Shown: positions 17,256 to 27,814, counted from the stretch's first letter. The stretch is 50,275 nt of DNA from Nitrospirota bacterium (GCA_013388435.1 JACAFE010000066.1:1-50275), one strand, 5' to 3'. The notes: generated from the sequence alone by a model not told the origin. Numbers and translations: made by a program.

Positions 17256-17954
17256 ATGTTAAAACTTGCAAATGTTCATACATTTTATGGAAATATTGAA
17301 GCCCTGAGTGGAATTAATTTAGAAGTTAATCAAGGCGAAATTGTATGCCTTATAGGTAATAATGGAGCTGGAAAATCTACTACTTTAATGACAATATCAG
17401 GGATATTAAGGCCTGTCAAAGGAGAAATATTGTTTGAAGGCGAAAGCATTAAAAACATACCTCCGCATAAGATAGTGGAAAAAGGCATAAGTCAGGTTCC
17501 CGAGGGCAGAAGAATCTTCCCGAAATTGACTGTCATGGAAAATCTTGAGATGGGAGCTTTTTTAGGTAAAGGCAATTTTGATGAAATGCTTAAAAGAATA
17601 TTCACCCTTTTCCCTGTTCTCAAAGAAAGACAAAATCAGACAGGAGGCACATTGAGCGGTGGAGAACAACAAATGCTCGCTATAAGTAGAGCTTTAATGT
17701 CATCTCCCAAACTTCTTCTTCTTGACGAACCATCCCTTGGACTTGCACCAATAATTGTGAATAAAATTTTCACAACTATCAAAGAAATAAACCACGAAGG
17801 TGTAACAATTCTTCTTGTGGAACAAAATGCAATGGCTGCTTTGAAACTTTCACACAGAGGGTATGTTATTGAAAATGGCAGAATTGCATTTGAGGGAGAA
17901 AGCAAGTTCTTGATTAATAATGAAAAAGTAAGAAAAGCTTATTTAGGCGATTAA
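17256..17954 (+). CDS. livF: Branched-chain amino acid ABC transporter ATPase LivF
   Basis: The 232-residue second ATPase has Walker A GNNGAGKST, PEGRRIFPKLTVMENL, the signature LSGGEQQMLAISRAL, Walker B LLLDEPSLGLAP and VEQNAMAAL; all typical of LivF. It follows livG by eight bases and closes the transporter operon. The transporter may take amino acids, urea or other amides; the ligand cannot be set without its binding protein. Confidence 0.95.
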   Translation: MLKLANVHTFYGNIEALSGINLEVNQGEIVCLIGNNGAGKSTTLMTISGILRPVKGEILFEGESIKNIPPHKIVEKGISQVPEGRRIFPKLTVMENLEMGAFLGKGNFDEMLKRIFTLFPVLKERQNQTGGTLSGGEQQMLAISRALMSSPKLLLLDEPSLGLAPIIVNKIFTTIKEINHEGVTILLVEQNAMAALKLSHRGYVIENGRIAFEGESKFLINNEKVRKAYLGD

Positions 17955-17994
17955 TTCTAAAAATGTCTTTTAAAATTTCAGAAATTTATTCCCG

Positions 17995-20652
17995 ATGAAC
18001 TGGCACCAGAAAGATATAAACAGCGTTTATAAAGAACTGCATACTTCTGAAAAAGGAATATCTTCAGAAGACGCTCTAAAACGTCTTGAAAAATATGGTC
18101 CCAATGAACTGAAAGAAAAAGAAAAAAAGACTGTTTTCATGCTGTTCCTTGATCAATTTAAGGATTTCATGATTCTTGTCCTGATCGCAGCCGCTATTAT
18201 ATCAGGTTTCATAGGAGAACCTATAGATACTTTAGCTATTATTGTAATCGTCTTTATTAATGCAATTATAGGCTTTATTCAGGAATATAGGGCTGAGAAA
18301 GCAATGGCAGCCTTAAAAAGGATGGCAGCTCCATTTGCAATAGTAAGCAGAGATGGAATTGCTAAAAACATTCCGGCATCCGAAATAGTTCCAGGTGATA
18401 TTGTATTTCTTGATGCAGGCAGGATTGTTCCTGCGGATTTAAGGTTAACGGACTCACAAAGATTAATGGTCGAAGAAGCAGCATTGACCGGGGAGTCTAT
18501 TCCTGTCGAAAAAGTTTCAACAGTAATCTCCGATGAGAATATTCCTCTGGGTGATAGAAAAAACATGGCATATAAAGGCACTTTTGTAACTTACGGTAGA
18601 GGCGCAGGAATTGCCACAGCCACAGGAATGCAAACAGAACTTGGTAAGATCGCAACAATGCTTCAGGAGCAGGAGGAAGTAAAAACACCATTACAAAAGA
18701 GACTCATTAAATTCGGCAAGAAACTTGCCGTAGCCATTTTAGTAATCTGTGCAATTGTTTTTGTCTTTGGAATTATCAGAGGAGAGCCTCCGTTATTAAT
18801 GCTTCTTACAGCGATTTCACTTGCGGTAGCTGCTATCCCCGAAGCGCTTCCCGCTGTAATAACAATATCACTCGCCCTTGGAGCAAAGAAACTCGTGAGA
18901 CAAAATGCTCTGATTAGAAAACTGCCTGCAGTCGAGACTCTCGGATCTGTAACTTATATATGCTCTGATAAAACAGGAACCCTTACTTTAAATAAAATGT
19001 TCGTAGAACAGGTTTATGTTGACAATAACATATTGAAAATCAATGATAACAGTTTACACAATTCAGAAAATTACAGGCCAGTCGATTTACAGTTCAAAAA
19101 AAGTTCTCCCTATGATTTTGTAATGGCAGGACTTGCATTGAATAACGACGCTACAATTGATAAAGAAGGCAAAATTATAGGTGATCCTACTGAAATTGCT
19201 CTTTACGAAGTCGCAAAAAGTGCCGGGTTCGATAAAAAAACTCTTGAACAAAGCTATCCGAGAATATCAGAAATTCCATTCGATTCAATAAGAAAGTGTA
19301 TGACAACAATCCACAGGATAAGTACATCAGAATTTTTCTCTTTCACAAAAGGAGCTGTTGAAATATTAATTGAAAAATCTTCTCATACATTAACATCTTC
19401 GGGTCTAATAGAAATAGACAGAAAAGAGATTCAGAAAGTTGCTGAACAAATGGCTTCAGAAGGTCTCAGAGTAATTGGTATTGCAATAAAAAAGCTCGAA
19501 AATGTTCCTAAAAAAATACAGACAGATATTATCGAAACCAACCTCATTTTTCTTGGCATTGCTGCAATGATGGATCCACCCCGTGAAGAAGTAAAAGAAG
19601 CAGTATCAATGTGCAAAACCGCAGGTATTATTCCGGTAATGATAACAGGCGATCATCCTATAACAGCTCAGGCTATTGCAAAAAGATTGGGAATTATCAA
19701 TGGTAATTCTGATTCAATAATAACAGGCAAAGAGCTTGAACAGCTTACCATGGAGGAATTTGAATCAAAAGTTGAACATATCAGAGTTTACGCAAGAGTA
19801 GCGCCAGAACAAAAACTTAAGATAATCAGAGCTTTGCAGGATAAAGGGCAATTTGTTGCCATGACAGGTGATGGTGTGAATGATGCTCCTGCATTAAAAA
19901 GGGCTGACATCGGCATTGCAATGGGAATTACAGGCACAGATGTTTCGAAAGAAGCAAGTCATATGATATTGCTCGATGACAATTTTGCAACGATTGTTAA
20001 GGCTGTAAAAGAAGGCAGAAGAATTTTTGATAATATTCGTAAATTTATAAAATATACTATGACAAGCAATTCAGGAGAAATATGGACAATTTTTCTCGCT
20101 CCTTTTTTCGGCTTGCCAATACCCCTTCTGCCTGTGCATATTCTATGGATAAATCTTGTAACAGATGGATTGCCAGGTCTTGCACTTGCTGCTGAACCAG
20201 CAGAAAAAAGAATAATGCAAAGACCGCCACGACATCCTGAAGAAAGCATTTTTGCTCATGGTCTCGGCATTCATATTATTTGGGTGGGATTATTAATGGG
20301 TTTTGTCTCAATTTTCACACAGGCATGGTCAATCAAAAATGGATTGCCTCACTGGCAGACAATGGTTTTTACAGTTTTATGCTTAAGCCAGATGGGGCAT
20401 GTTCTTGCGATAAGATCCGAAAAAGAATCCCTTTTCAGTCAGGGATTATTTTCAAACATGCCTCTTACGGGTGCTTTCTTATTGACCTTACTACTTCAGC
20501 TCGCAACTATTTATGTGCCTTTTCTGAACCCTGTATTTAAAACTTCACCATTGACTTTAAATGAATTAATATTAACACTCATCCTTTCTTTTATAGTCTT
20601 TTTCGCTGTGGAGTTAGAAAAATTATATAGAAGAACAAGGGGTGTTGAATGA
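17995..20652 (+). CDS. P2A-type calcium-transporting ATPase
   Basis: The 885-residue pump has a cation ATPase N-terminal domain, about ten membrane helices, the TGES actuator motif ([10 protein letters not shown]), the phosphorylation site CSDKTGTLT, the KGAVE nucleotide site, and [10 protein letters not shown]. Helix 4 has PEALPAV (SERCA has PEGLPAV) and helix 6 has NLVTDGLPG, which match Ca2+ pumps of the SERCA/PMR1 type. It should export Ca2+ or Mn2+ from the cytoplasm using ATP. It starts 40 bases after livF and overlaps the HPP gene by four bases. Confidence 0.93.
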   Translation: MNWHQKDINSVYKELHTSEKGISSEDALKRLEKYGPNELKEKEKKTVFMLFLDQFKDFMILVLIAAAIISGFIGEPIDTLAIIVIVFINAIIGFIQEYRAEKAMAALKRMAAPFAIVSRDGIAKNIPASEIVPGDIVFLDAGRIVPADLRLTDSQRLMVEEAALTGESIPVEKVSTVISDENIPLGDRKNMAYKGTFVTYGRGAGIATATGMQTELGKIATMLQEQEEVKTPLQKRLIKFGKKLAVAILVICAIVFVFGIIRGEPPLLMLLTAISLAVAAIPEALPAVITISLALGAKKLVRQNALIRKLPAVETLGSVTYICSDKTGTLTLNKMFVEQVYVDNNILKINDNSLHNSENYRPVDLQFKKSSPYDFVMAGLALNNDATIDKEGKIIGDPTEIALYEVAKSAGFDKKTLEQSYPRISEIPFDSIRKCMTTIHRISTSEFFSFTKGAVEILIEKSSHTLTSSGLIEIDRKEIQKVAEQMASEGLRVIGIAIKKLENVPKKIQTDIIETNLIFLGIAAMMDPPREEVKEAVSMCKTAGIIPVMITGDHPITAQAIAKRLGIINGNSDSIITGKELEQLTMEEFESKVEHIRVYARVAPEQKLKIIRALQDKGQFVAMTGDGVNDAPALKRADIGIAMGITGTDVSKEASHMILLDDNFATIVKAVKEGRRIFDNIRKFIKYTMTSNSGEIWTIFLAPFFGLPIPLLPVHILWINLVTDGLPGLALAAEPAEKRIMQRPPRHPEESIFAHGLGIHIIWVGLLMGFVSIFTQAWSIKNGLPHWQTMVFTVLCLSQMGHVLAIRSEKESLFSQGLFSNMPLTGAFLLTLLLQLATIYVPFLNPVFKTSPLTLNELILTLILSFIVFFAVELEKLYRRTRGVE

Positions 20653-21134
20653 GAAGTTCTTTTAACAAAATGTCTGAAGAATTAAGATTATTCTGGAAAC
20701 ATTATGTCTTTCAAAGTCTGCTTGCTACTGTTACAGTTTTTGTAGTGTTATTGCTTTTAAGTATTAAACACGCGGTTATTATAGCGTCGATTGGCGCAAC
20801 CGCATTTATTGTTTTTGCAATGCCGAAGAGTATAACAGCACAGGCAAGAAATGTAATAGGTGGACATACGATCGGTATTATCTCAGGTTCTGTATGTGCC
20901 TTAATTCCCCATCCAACAATTTTTTTGACCGCATTTATATACTCTTTTGCTGTAGGCATATCAATTTTTTTGATGGTTGTTCTCGACGCAGAACATCCTC
21001 CTGCAGCAGGAACAGCAATGGGATTTGCTATAACAGGCTTTAGCATCAATGCAGCTCTCGCACTCGGGATAAGCGTCGTAATTCTCTCTTTAGCACACCA
21101 CTTATTCAAATCTTATTTGAGAGATTTGACCTGA
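20649..21134 (+). CDS. HPP-family membrane protein
   Basis: This 161-residue protein has four hydrophobic helices and the EHPPAAGTA motif that gives the HPP family its name, plus [18 protein letters not shown] proteins have been linked with nitrite or anion transport in chloroplasts and cyanobacteria; here its substrate is not known. Its start overlaps the end of the Ca2+ ATPase (ATGA), so the two are translated together. Confidence 0.9.
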   Translation: MRSSFNKMSEELRLFWKHYVFQSLLATVTVFVVLLLLSIKHAVIIASIGATAFIVFAMPKSITAQARNVIGGHTIGIISGSVCALIPHPTIFLTAFIYSFAVGISIFLMVVLDAEHPPAAGTAMGFAITGFSINAALALGISVVILSLAHHLFKSYLRDLT

Positions 21135-21216
21135 AATAATAATTAAACGTAAGAATTATTTTGGTTAAATAATTTTTTAAGCAATATCTGTATTATTCGG
21201 GTTAATATAATAAATC

Positions 21217-22050
21217 ATGAAAAATATTCCATACAAACATCTTATATTATTTTTTCTGACTGTATTATCTACATTAGCTGTTGGAGCAATGCAAGCCGGT
21301 GTAGATATTTTTGCAGAACCTTCAAAAATTTATAAAGGGATTCCTTTTGCCGCAAGTCTTATTATTATATTGTTAACACATGAATTCGCCCATTATTTTA
21401 CATCAAAAATGCACGGTGTTAAAGCAACACTTCCTTATTTTATACCCGCTCCAAACCTGATAGGCACATTTGGAGCGTTCATCAAAATGAAGTCACCAAT
21501 AATAAACAGAAAATCTCTTATAGATATTGGTGCATCCGGACCAATTGCGGGTTTTGTCGTTTCTGTTATTGCTTCCATAATCGGACTGAACATGTCAAAA
21601 ATTGTATATATAAAAAATTTAAATCCTGAGATTGTTTTTGGGGAGTCAATACTTTTTAATCTCCTTTCGTTAATAACACTCGGCGTTACCCCCGCAGAAC
21701 ATGACATACTTCTTCACCCGGTAGCGTTTGCCGGCTGGATAGGTCTTTTTGTTACATCAATGAACTTAATACCTGTCGGACAGCTTGATGGAGGACATAT
21801 TGCATATGCATTATTGGGAGAAAAACATGCCCGAATTTCATTTATTCTTGTTTTAATAATGTCCTTGCTCGGTATTTTCCTATGGGAAGGCTGGATTATC
21901 TGGTCATTACTTCTGCTTTTACTTGGAATCAGACATCCGCCGGTTTTATACTGGGAACCATATCTTGATAGCAGAAGAAGATTTATTGGATGGCTTGCGC
22001 TTTTAATATTTCTCTTAACATTCATACCCATTCCCTTTAAAGTGCCTTAG
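21217..22050 (+). CDS. Site-2-type intramembrane metalloprotease (M50)
   Basis: The 277-residue polytopic protein has the zinc motif HEFAHYF (near residue 55) and the second metal motif in PVGQLDGGHIAYALLG (near residue 190), the pattern of S2P/M50 proteases. It cuts transmembrane segments, often anti-sigma factors or membrane regulators. No PDZ domain is seen, so it is not RseP-like; it resembles the archaeal/plant EGY1 type. No Shine-Dalgarno; TATAAT at 21206-21211 ends five bases before ATG. No substrate candidate is adjacent. Confidence 0.92.
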   Translation: MKNIPYKHLILFFLTVLSTLAVGAMQAGVDIFAEPSKIYKGIPFAASLIIILLTHEFAHYFTSKMHGVKATLPYFIPAPNLIGTFGAFIKMKSPIINRKSLIDIGASGPIAGFVVSVIASIIGLNMSKIVYIKNLNPEIVFGESILFNLLSLITLGVTPAEHDILLHPVAFAGWIGLFVTSMNLIPVGQLDGGHIAYALLGEKHARISFILVLIMSLLGIFLWEGWIIWSLLLLLLGIRHPPVLYWEPYLDSRRRFIGWLALLIFLLTFIPIPFKVP

Positions 22051-22095
22051 ATTCTGTTTCTTCAGCATATTAATAGTTCGTAGTATAATTTAACA

Positions 22096-24216
22096 ATGAC
22101 CATAATTCATCAAAATTTTTTCTTTATCTTCATGGGTTTCAATTCCATGCTTCTTCAGGTTATCGTTCTAAGAAACCTGCTTTCTGTTTTCTCAGGTAAT
22201 GAACTCGATATCGGAATAACCCTGTCTTCCTGGCTATTTTATGTTGGACTTGGAAGCATGGCAGGAAAATATATAAAAATCAAAAATGCTTTTGCCATCT
22301 CCTTCATTGTAATTGGCATAATTTCATTTCCAACTATCATAGGGATAAGAACTCTTCGCTCTTTTTTAGGGCTTTCACCCGGCGAAATTATTCCTTTGTC
22401 CAGTATTTTTTCATTAACTGCTCTCATACTTTTACCACTATGTTTTTCAACGGGCATTCAATTCCCTTTAGCTGTATCAGGGTTTCAAAAACAGAACACT
22501 GCAGGAAAAATATATGGATTAGAGGCTATCGGTGCTTTCATGTCCGGTAGCGCTTTCACCTTTATTATTGCAGGAAACTTTAGCTCTATTTATACGATAC
22601 TTATCCTTTCTTTAATCAGCATATTGGCCGGAGCCTATATTTCAGGGAAAAAATTAAATTTATTATTTTTAGGTTTCCCGTTGATATATTATCTTTTTGT
22701 TCTTTACTTTTTCCCATTAAATATTAATCTTCCAGGATTTAATCTAATAAAATCGATTGAGTCAAAATATGGTGAAATTCAGGTAATTCAAAGAAATGAT
22801 CAGAAAAGCTTATTTGTTTCAGGACAACTACAGTTTTCATATCCCGATTTTCAGACTGAAGAATTAAATGCCCATCTTGCAATGACAATGCATAAATCTC
22901 CATTTAGAATACTTTTAATCGGAGGTTCACCCGGCATTCTTAGAGAATTGATTAAATATCCTGTAATGAAAATAGATTATATAGAAATTGACCCTGAAAT
23001 TGTTAAGATTTCTAAGGAATTAATAAAAGAAAATGACAAGTCAATACTGAAAGATTTCCACATTTCTTTTAAAACAGAAGATGGCAGATATTTTATAAAA
23101 AATAATGTTTCCGGAACTTACGATTTAATAATGTTAAATATACCTCCGCCATCAACAGCAGGACTGAATAGATTTTACACACAAGAATTCTTTTTAGAAG
23201 TTAAGAAAGTCTTAAAATATGATGGCCTGCTTATGCTCAGTCTTCCGGTCTCCTTTGGATATATGAGCAAAAGTGTCCAAACTTTAAACGGTACAATTTA
23301 CAAAACACTCGATAGTGTATTTAACCATGTTGAAGTTACATCACAGGAATATGGAAAAATATTTGCTTCTGATTCACTAATAAATACAGCACCTTCATTA
23401 TTATCCGAAAGGTTCTTAAAACATAACTTACAGACCGGGTATTTTCACAGTGGAATATTTGATGATGCGTTTGAAGAATTTGATATTAAATATGTTAAGG
23501 AAAGAATAAGCCGGATAAATAATATTAACAAAGACACGAGACCTTTAGCATACTTTTATAATCTTATGCTCTGGGATGAAATACAGGGCACGGAAATCTT
23601 TTTATTTATCCAGAAATTAACAAAATGGCATTTAATTGTTTTTATAACTACTATTTTTATATTATCCCTGCTATTTCTAAAAAACAGGAAAAAGAAAATA
23701 TACTTTTCAATGTTTATAACAGGTTTTTATTGTATGACATTAACCATATGTTTAATACTCGGTTATCAGGCAATATATGGATATGTCTACGAAAAAATCG
23801 GACTCCTATCCGGTTTATTAATGATTGGATTATGGATTGGCACAAAAATTCATGAGAAAACCAGAGATACAAATAACATATTCCTGATCCTTGATTTATT
23901 GTCCATAGCAGTTTGTATCCTTTTTTTAATTTCATTCCGGTACGGGATAGCCTTCTATTTAATTATATTATCTACAGGCATTGTTACAGGTAAGTGGTTT
24001 GCTTCTGCGACAAAAGCTATCGGAGAAGGAGGCTCTTTATACGGCATTGAACTTATTGGTTCTTTTATAGGTGCGATTTCATCAACAATCGTCCTTATTC
24101 CTTTATTTGGTTTTACCACAACAATAATTCTGCTTATATCAATTAAAGCAATTTCTGCATTATTTCAATTGCATTTCGGGGTTAACAGGAAGTTATTTTC
24201 TATTTACAGAAAATAG
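22096..24216 (+). CDS. Membrane-fused spermidine-synthase-like protein
   Basis: The 706-residue protein has an N-terminal half-transporter (about seven helices, residues 1-215), a spermidine-synthase-like Rossmann domain (about 220-470; ILLIGGSPGILRELI, YIEIDPEIV, SGTYDLIMLNIPPPSTAGLNRFYTQEFF) and a C-terminal set of about seven helices (500-695). The motif GGGDG of true spermidine synthases is replaced by GGSPG and the catalytic acid region by NIPPP, so aminopropyl transfer is doubtful. Such fusions are common in Nitrospirota and Deltaproteobacteria. TATAAT at 22084-22089 lies six bases before the ATG. Its end overlaps the convergent regulator gene by 24 bases. Confidence 0.88.
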   Translation: MTIIHQNFFFIFMGFNSMLLQVIVLRNLLSVFSGNELDIGITLSSWLFYVGLGSMAGKYIKIKNAFAISFIVIGIISFPTIIGIRTLRSFLGLSPGEIIPLSSIFSLTALILLPLCFSTGIQFPLAVSGFQKQNTAGKIYGLEAIGAFMSGSAFTFIIAGNFSSIYTILILSLISILAGAYISGKKLNLLFLGFPLIYYLFVLYFFPLNINLPGFNLIKSIESKYGEIQVIQRNDQKSLFVSGQLQFSYPDFQTEELNAHLAMTMHKSPFRILLIGGSPGILRELIKYPVMKIDYIEIDPEIVKISKELIKENDKSILKDFHISFKTEDGRYFIKNNVSGTYDLIMLNIPPPSTAGLNRFYTQEFFLEVKKVLKYDGLLMLSLPVSFGYMSKSVQTLNGTIYKTLDSVFNHVEVTSQEYGKIFASDSLINTAPSLLSERFLKHNLQTGYFHSGIFDDAFEEFDIKYVKERISRINNINKDTRPLAYFYNLMLWDEIQGTEIFLFIQKLTKWHLIVFITTIFILSLLFLKNRKKKIYFSMFITGFYCMTLTICLILGYQAIYGYVYEKIGLLSGLLMIGLWIGTKIHEKTRDTNNIFLILDLLSIAVCILFLISFRYGIAFYLIILSTGIVTGKWFASATKAIGEGGSLYGIELIGSFIGAISSTIVLIPLFGFTTTIILLISIKAISALFQLHFGVNRKLFSIYRK

Positions 24217-24525
24217 AGGTTCGCTTATACTTTCGCTCTTACAAACAGGACACTTTCCCGGCTTTTTTAGTTTGTCTCTTTTTATAAATTCAAATCCACA
24301 TTTTTTACAGACAGAAGGGTAAACTTTCAGATTACATTCTTTTTTACTTCCTGTTGTTCTACGTATGTGTTCAAGATGTTCGTAAACTTCTTTTTCAGGA
24401 ATTGCTACCTGACTCGATATTTCTTTCGCTGACAATACCATTCCGTCAATCATATGAAGTATTGCCTGCCTTATCGTTTCTTTTCTCTCAGCAGGTGTGC
24501 AAGGCTTGAGTGGTTTGTTTTTCAT
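24193..24525 (-). CDS. HTH/zinc-ribbon transcriptional regulator
   Basis: This 110-residue protein combines a winged-helix-like domain (residues about 15-60, GMVLSAKEISSQVAIPEKEV) with a C-terminal zinc ribbon, Cys pairs CKKC and CPVC. This matches COG3357-type predicted regulators. I start at the ATG 24525; the frame extends to 24609 but that would overlap the HD-GYP gene by 77 bases. It sits seven bases after the HD-GYP stop and is probably in the same transcript. Confidence 0.85.
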   Translation of the reverse strand: MKNKPLKPCTPAERKETIRQAILHMIDGMVLSAKEISSQVAIPEKEVYEHLEHIRRTTGSKKECNLKVYPSVCKKCGFEFIKRDKLKKPGKCPVCKSESISEPLFSVNRK

Positions 24526-24532
24526 TAATTTT

Positions 24533-25648
24533 CTACCCTGATAGAACCCTAAACATTGATTTAATGAAATTATCCAGAAGGAATGGATTAAACATTCCTT
24601 CTGATTCATTTTTCATCAAGAAAAGTATTTCCTCAAATTCCTGTTCTTTACGATACGGCCTTCTGCTTCTTAAAGCGTCGAAATAGTCTGAGATTGCAAC
24701 TATCTGCGAGCAAATATGCTGTTTCCTGCTATTATTCTTTATCTCAGGATAACCCTTTCCATCGAATCTCAGATGATGTTCATAAGCTACAATTGGCGCA
24801 AGCCGGGTTAGCCCGTTTATTTTTGCAAGATATTTTGAACCATAAACTGTATGAAGTTTGATTTCATTCCATTCACGGTCATTAAGTTTTTCTTTTTTTT
24901 CTAAGATATTAACATTAATAAAAACCTTTCCAACATCATGTAAAAGAGCGGCGATCCCTATATCATGCTTCAAGTCTTCTCTAACTCCGAGTGATTCAGC
25001 CTGAAACATTGATAATACAGCAACATTTGTGGCATGTACATATGTATATTCACTCGTGGATTTTACAGGGCATAATAGCTTCAGGACATTAGATTCTCTC
25101 TTGAAAGCAGCAGCAAATTTTAAAACGATCTCTTCCAGTCCGTAGGTTTCAAGTTTCTTAAAGTGCGACACACCAGTAAATATTTCCCTTACACCATCTG
25201 CCTGTAATCCCGATAATTTACTTATATCTCCTATCTTAAAATCTTCCGCTAATTTTTGTCCCCCTAATCTTATATCAACAATACCGGTTACAATATGTGG
25301 GTATCCTTTTACGGTTTTCTCTTTATCTAACAAAGAAACTATAAAATCTTTTATTTCATTAAATTCAACACCTTTCAAAATATCAACACGAGAGATACCT
25401 TTGCGTTTTAGTTTCTTCATCAGATTTATTACATGTATCCCTGCGTTTCTTATTAATGTTTTATTAACAACTATGTCATCTTCTATAACCATAATCTCGA
25501 CAGAATCTGAATTATTGAATAAAATATTCAAAACATCTATGGTTTTAGTAATGAACTCACTGACAGATGCATGCTCTCCTGAATAAAGAGAACAGTTTGA
25601 AACAGCAGACGAAAATGATAGAAGAAATTCATTCAAAGTTTCAATCAT
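24533..25648 (-). CDS. HD-GYP domain protein with shared N-terminal domain
   Basis: The 371-residue protein has a C-terminal HD-GYP domain (residues about 180-350), with LLHDVGK, the conserved EHHLRFDG and GKGYP, so it should hydrolyse cyclic-di-GMP to GMP or pGpG. The N-terminal 130 residues are not a receiver; they align without gaps with the N-terminus of the HEAT protein encoded upstream (LYSGEHASVSEFITK versus IYPKDHPSVEKSLNR). The two genes overlap by eight bases. Cytoplasmic, no membrane segments. Degenerate metal residues were not checked position by position. Confidence 0.92.
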   Translation of the reverse strand: MIETLNEFLLSFSSAVSNCSLYSGEHASVSEFITKTIDVLNILFNNSDSVEIMVIEDDIVVNKTLIRNAGIHVINLMKKLKRKGISRVDILKGVEFNEIKDFIVSLLDKEKTVKGYPHIVTGIVDIRLGGQKLAEDFKIGDISKLSGLQADGVREIFTGVSHFKKLETYGLEEIVLKFAAAFKRESNVLKLLCPVKSTSEYTYVHATNVAVLSMFQAESLGVREDLKHDIGIAALLHDVGKVFINVNILEKKEKLNDREWNEIKLHTVYGSKYLAKINGLTRLAPIVAYEHHLRFDGKGYPEIKNNSRKQHICSQIVAISDYFDALRSRRPYRKEQEFEEILFLMKNESEGMFNPFLLDNFIKSMFRVLSG

Positions 25649-27791
25649 GTTTAACTCTCTGTATCAATCTTCTTGATTCGTTTTTTATAATTTCATTTTC
25701 TGATTTCAGGCCTTCTCTTAAAATATCCTGAATGCTATCAAGTGGATAGTTCTTTAAAGATTTATATATTTCTTCTTTAAGATTTTCCATGGCATTTTTA
25801 AAAAGTATTCTTCTTGAAGATAGCAATTCTTTCAAAGCTACTATAGCTTTCGGATCTCCTATTTCTCCAAGAGCCTTAACAATTGAGATCTTCTGATATA
25901 TATCATAACTGCTTAATATCCTTTTCTTTAAAATATGTAAAAGGTCATCAACAGCTTCATTAACCCTGTATATGCCCGCAAGTGTTGCTGCCATTTCTAT
26001 ATTTTCAAACGACCCGGATTTTAGATAATTCCTTAGAGATTTAATCCCATATTCATCACTGGAATTTAAGAGACACCTTAAGGCTTCAAAACAAACTTTT
26101 TCTTTATCATGATGAACATAAGGTTTTACACGATCCAATATCTCAGGATTCTTTGAATCAGCAAGAAGATAAAGCATATTTCTTTTTACAAACCATCTTT
26201 TATCTTCGAGCCTTTTCAAAGCTTCTGGAATTATTCTGTCTCCAAAACGTTTCAATAAATTTATTAAAAACTTTCTGATAATTGGCGACTCCTCGTCAGC
26301 AAGGGCATCCATTAATAACGGGATAATAAGTTTTCCATAATAGTCGCAAAGAAGCCAGACTTCCTCTCTTGATTGTCGTCCGAATATCCTGAATGAATCA
26401 ATAAGCCTTCTTAAAAACTCTTGCGAGTAAAATAATTCAATAAATTTTTCTGTTATTTCAGGGTATTTTTTGTTTTCTTCATTGTAAGAAATCAATTTTA
26501 AGAGTTGATATATCTGACCGAATTGTCCTGTATATACAAATTCATCAACTCTTTCACCAAGAAGGTTCATTAATACTTTATATTCCTCAATATCTGTAAC
26601 AAAATCTGATGATAGTAAATCAATAATTATCTGACTAAAATATTTTTCAATATAATCGTCATCATATTCTTTGTCGAATTCTTTTATAATACTGGAACCG
26701 GCAAAAGGCGATGAATATTCAAGGATTTTTCTGATTTCAGACATGTATTTTTCACTAACAAATTTTTTCCCGTCATCTTCAATCATCAGTTGTTTTGCGT
26801 CACCAGAAAGAAATATATCATCAACTACATATTCGCTTCCTGAAACAAAATGCTCGTCAACTGCAGAAGGCAGAGAAGAAAATTTGTCAATAAGATTTTT
26901 AAGGTTTTCGGGTATCTTCAGATTTTGTTCATTAATTGAATTTATAAATTTAACCGCCTCATCTACACTTATTTCATTAAAAATTGCCTTTGCAGCTTGA
27001 ACATCCTTTGATACAATTTTGACAGTCGAAGCGAGAAACTGTTTTTTAATTTCAGGTTTCAAAGCACTGATCAATTTATTTAATTTCCCCATCTCTTGAT
27101 CGGAAAATATATTTGATGAAGGCCTGCTTATATATGAAGTTATTACTTTATCATATGTCTCCTCTTTTACCTCATCCGTAATAGTTCTGTTAAGAAAATC
27201 GCCGAGAGAATCAGGTGGAATACCCTGAATAATATCAGACACATCTTCTGAAAGAAGAGCACCGGTAAGCAGTCCATATATATACTTTTCCCAGATAGAT
27301 GATTTTCTTTTATCATCCTTTATATCAGTAGAATCAACAAAAGAGAATGCATCATAATTAATAAAACCAAGATTTAGTTTTTTTAGTGGTTGTTCAATAA
27401 ACTTCTTTTCGATTAACTCGGGAGAATCAACCAGTGTTTTATCTGTAATTGTTTTTTGAAATTCATATAGTTCATCTTTTGTAATGCCTTTTTTAAATGT
27501 TATATAAGCAATTCCCAATCTATTCATATAAAGTGCAAAATCTTTATAAACAGGATTTTTCTTTTCCAGGAAAAATTCATCTATAATAAGGGTATCTTTT
27601 GCGATAGCTATTGTAATATCTTCTCTTAATTCAAAAATTTTTTGTAATAAATCAAAACAACGGTTTAATGATTTTTCAACAGAAGGGTGGTCTTTAGGAT
27701 AAATTGTAACATTACGTCTCGCTATATTGAGTTCAATGATAGCATCACTAAGAAGACGTGCATCTATACTTAGCTCTTTTTCCCCTGGCAT
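25641..27791 (-). CDS. HEAT-repeat protein paired with HD-GYP
   Basis: The 716-residue protein has an N-terminal alpha/beta domain (about 1-140) homologous to the one in the HD-GYP protein, a long helical middle, and HEAT/PBS-lyase-type repeats from about residue 480 to the end (for example SIVKALGEIGDPKAIVALKE). HEAT repeats form a curved surface for binding partners. It is expressed in the same operon and overlaps the HD-GYP start by eight bases, which suggests a direct complex. The frame may start at a TTG two codons earlier (27797), but ATG is preferred. The function of the pair is unknown. Confidence 0.88.
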   Translation of the reverse strand: MPGEKELSIDARLLSDAIIELNIARRNVTIYPKDHPSVEKSLNRCFDLLQKIFELREDITIAIAKDTLIIDEFFLEKKNPVYKDFALYMNRLGIAYITFKKGITKDELYEFQKTITDKTLVDSPELIEKKFIEQPLKKLNLGFINYDAFSFVDSTDIKDDKRKSSIWEKYIYGLLTGALLSEDVSDIIQGIPPDSLGDFLNRTITDEVKEETYDKVITSYISRPSSNIFSDQEMGKLNKLISALKPEIKKQFLASTVKIVSKDVQAAKAIFNEISVDEAVKFINSINEQNLKIPENLKNLIDKFSSLPSAVDEHFVSGSEYVVDDIFLSGDAKQLMIEDDGKKFVSEKYMSEIRKILEYSSPFAGSSIIKEFDKEYDDDYIEKYFSQIIIDLLSSDFVTDIEEYKVLMNLLGERVDEFVYTGQFGQIYQLLKLISYNEENKKYPEITEKFIELFYSQEFLRRLIDSFRIFGRQSREEVWLLCDYYGKLIIPLLMDALADEESPIIRKFLINLLKRFGDRIIPEALKRLEDKRWFVKRNMLYLLADSKNPEILDRVKPYVHHDKEKVCFEALRCLLNSSDEYGIKSLRNYLKSGSFENIEMAATLAGIYRVNEAVDDLLHILKKRILSSYDIYQKISIVKALGEIGDPKAIVALKELLSSRRILFKNAMENLKEEIYKSLKNYPLDSIQDILREGLKSENEIIKNESRRLIQRVKHD

Positions 27792-27814
27792 TTTCAACTA
27801 ACCTTAATTGGTTG

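Noticed and set aside
20649-22050. Regulated proteolysis pair (HPP protein as substrate of the site-2 protease)
   Set aside because: The genes are adjacent but HPP proteins are multi-helix carriers; nothing in the sequence links them.
24193-24609. Longer start for the HTH/zinc-ribbon protein
   Set aside because: The upstream 28 codons overlap the HD-GYP coding end and lack family likeness; ATG 24525 is the sensible start.
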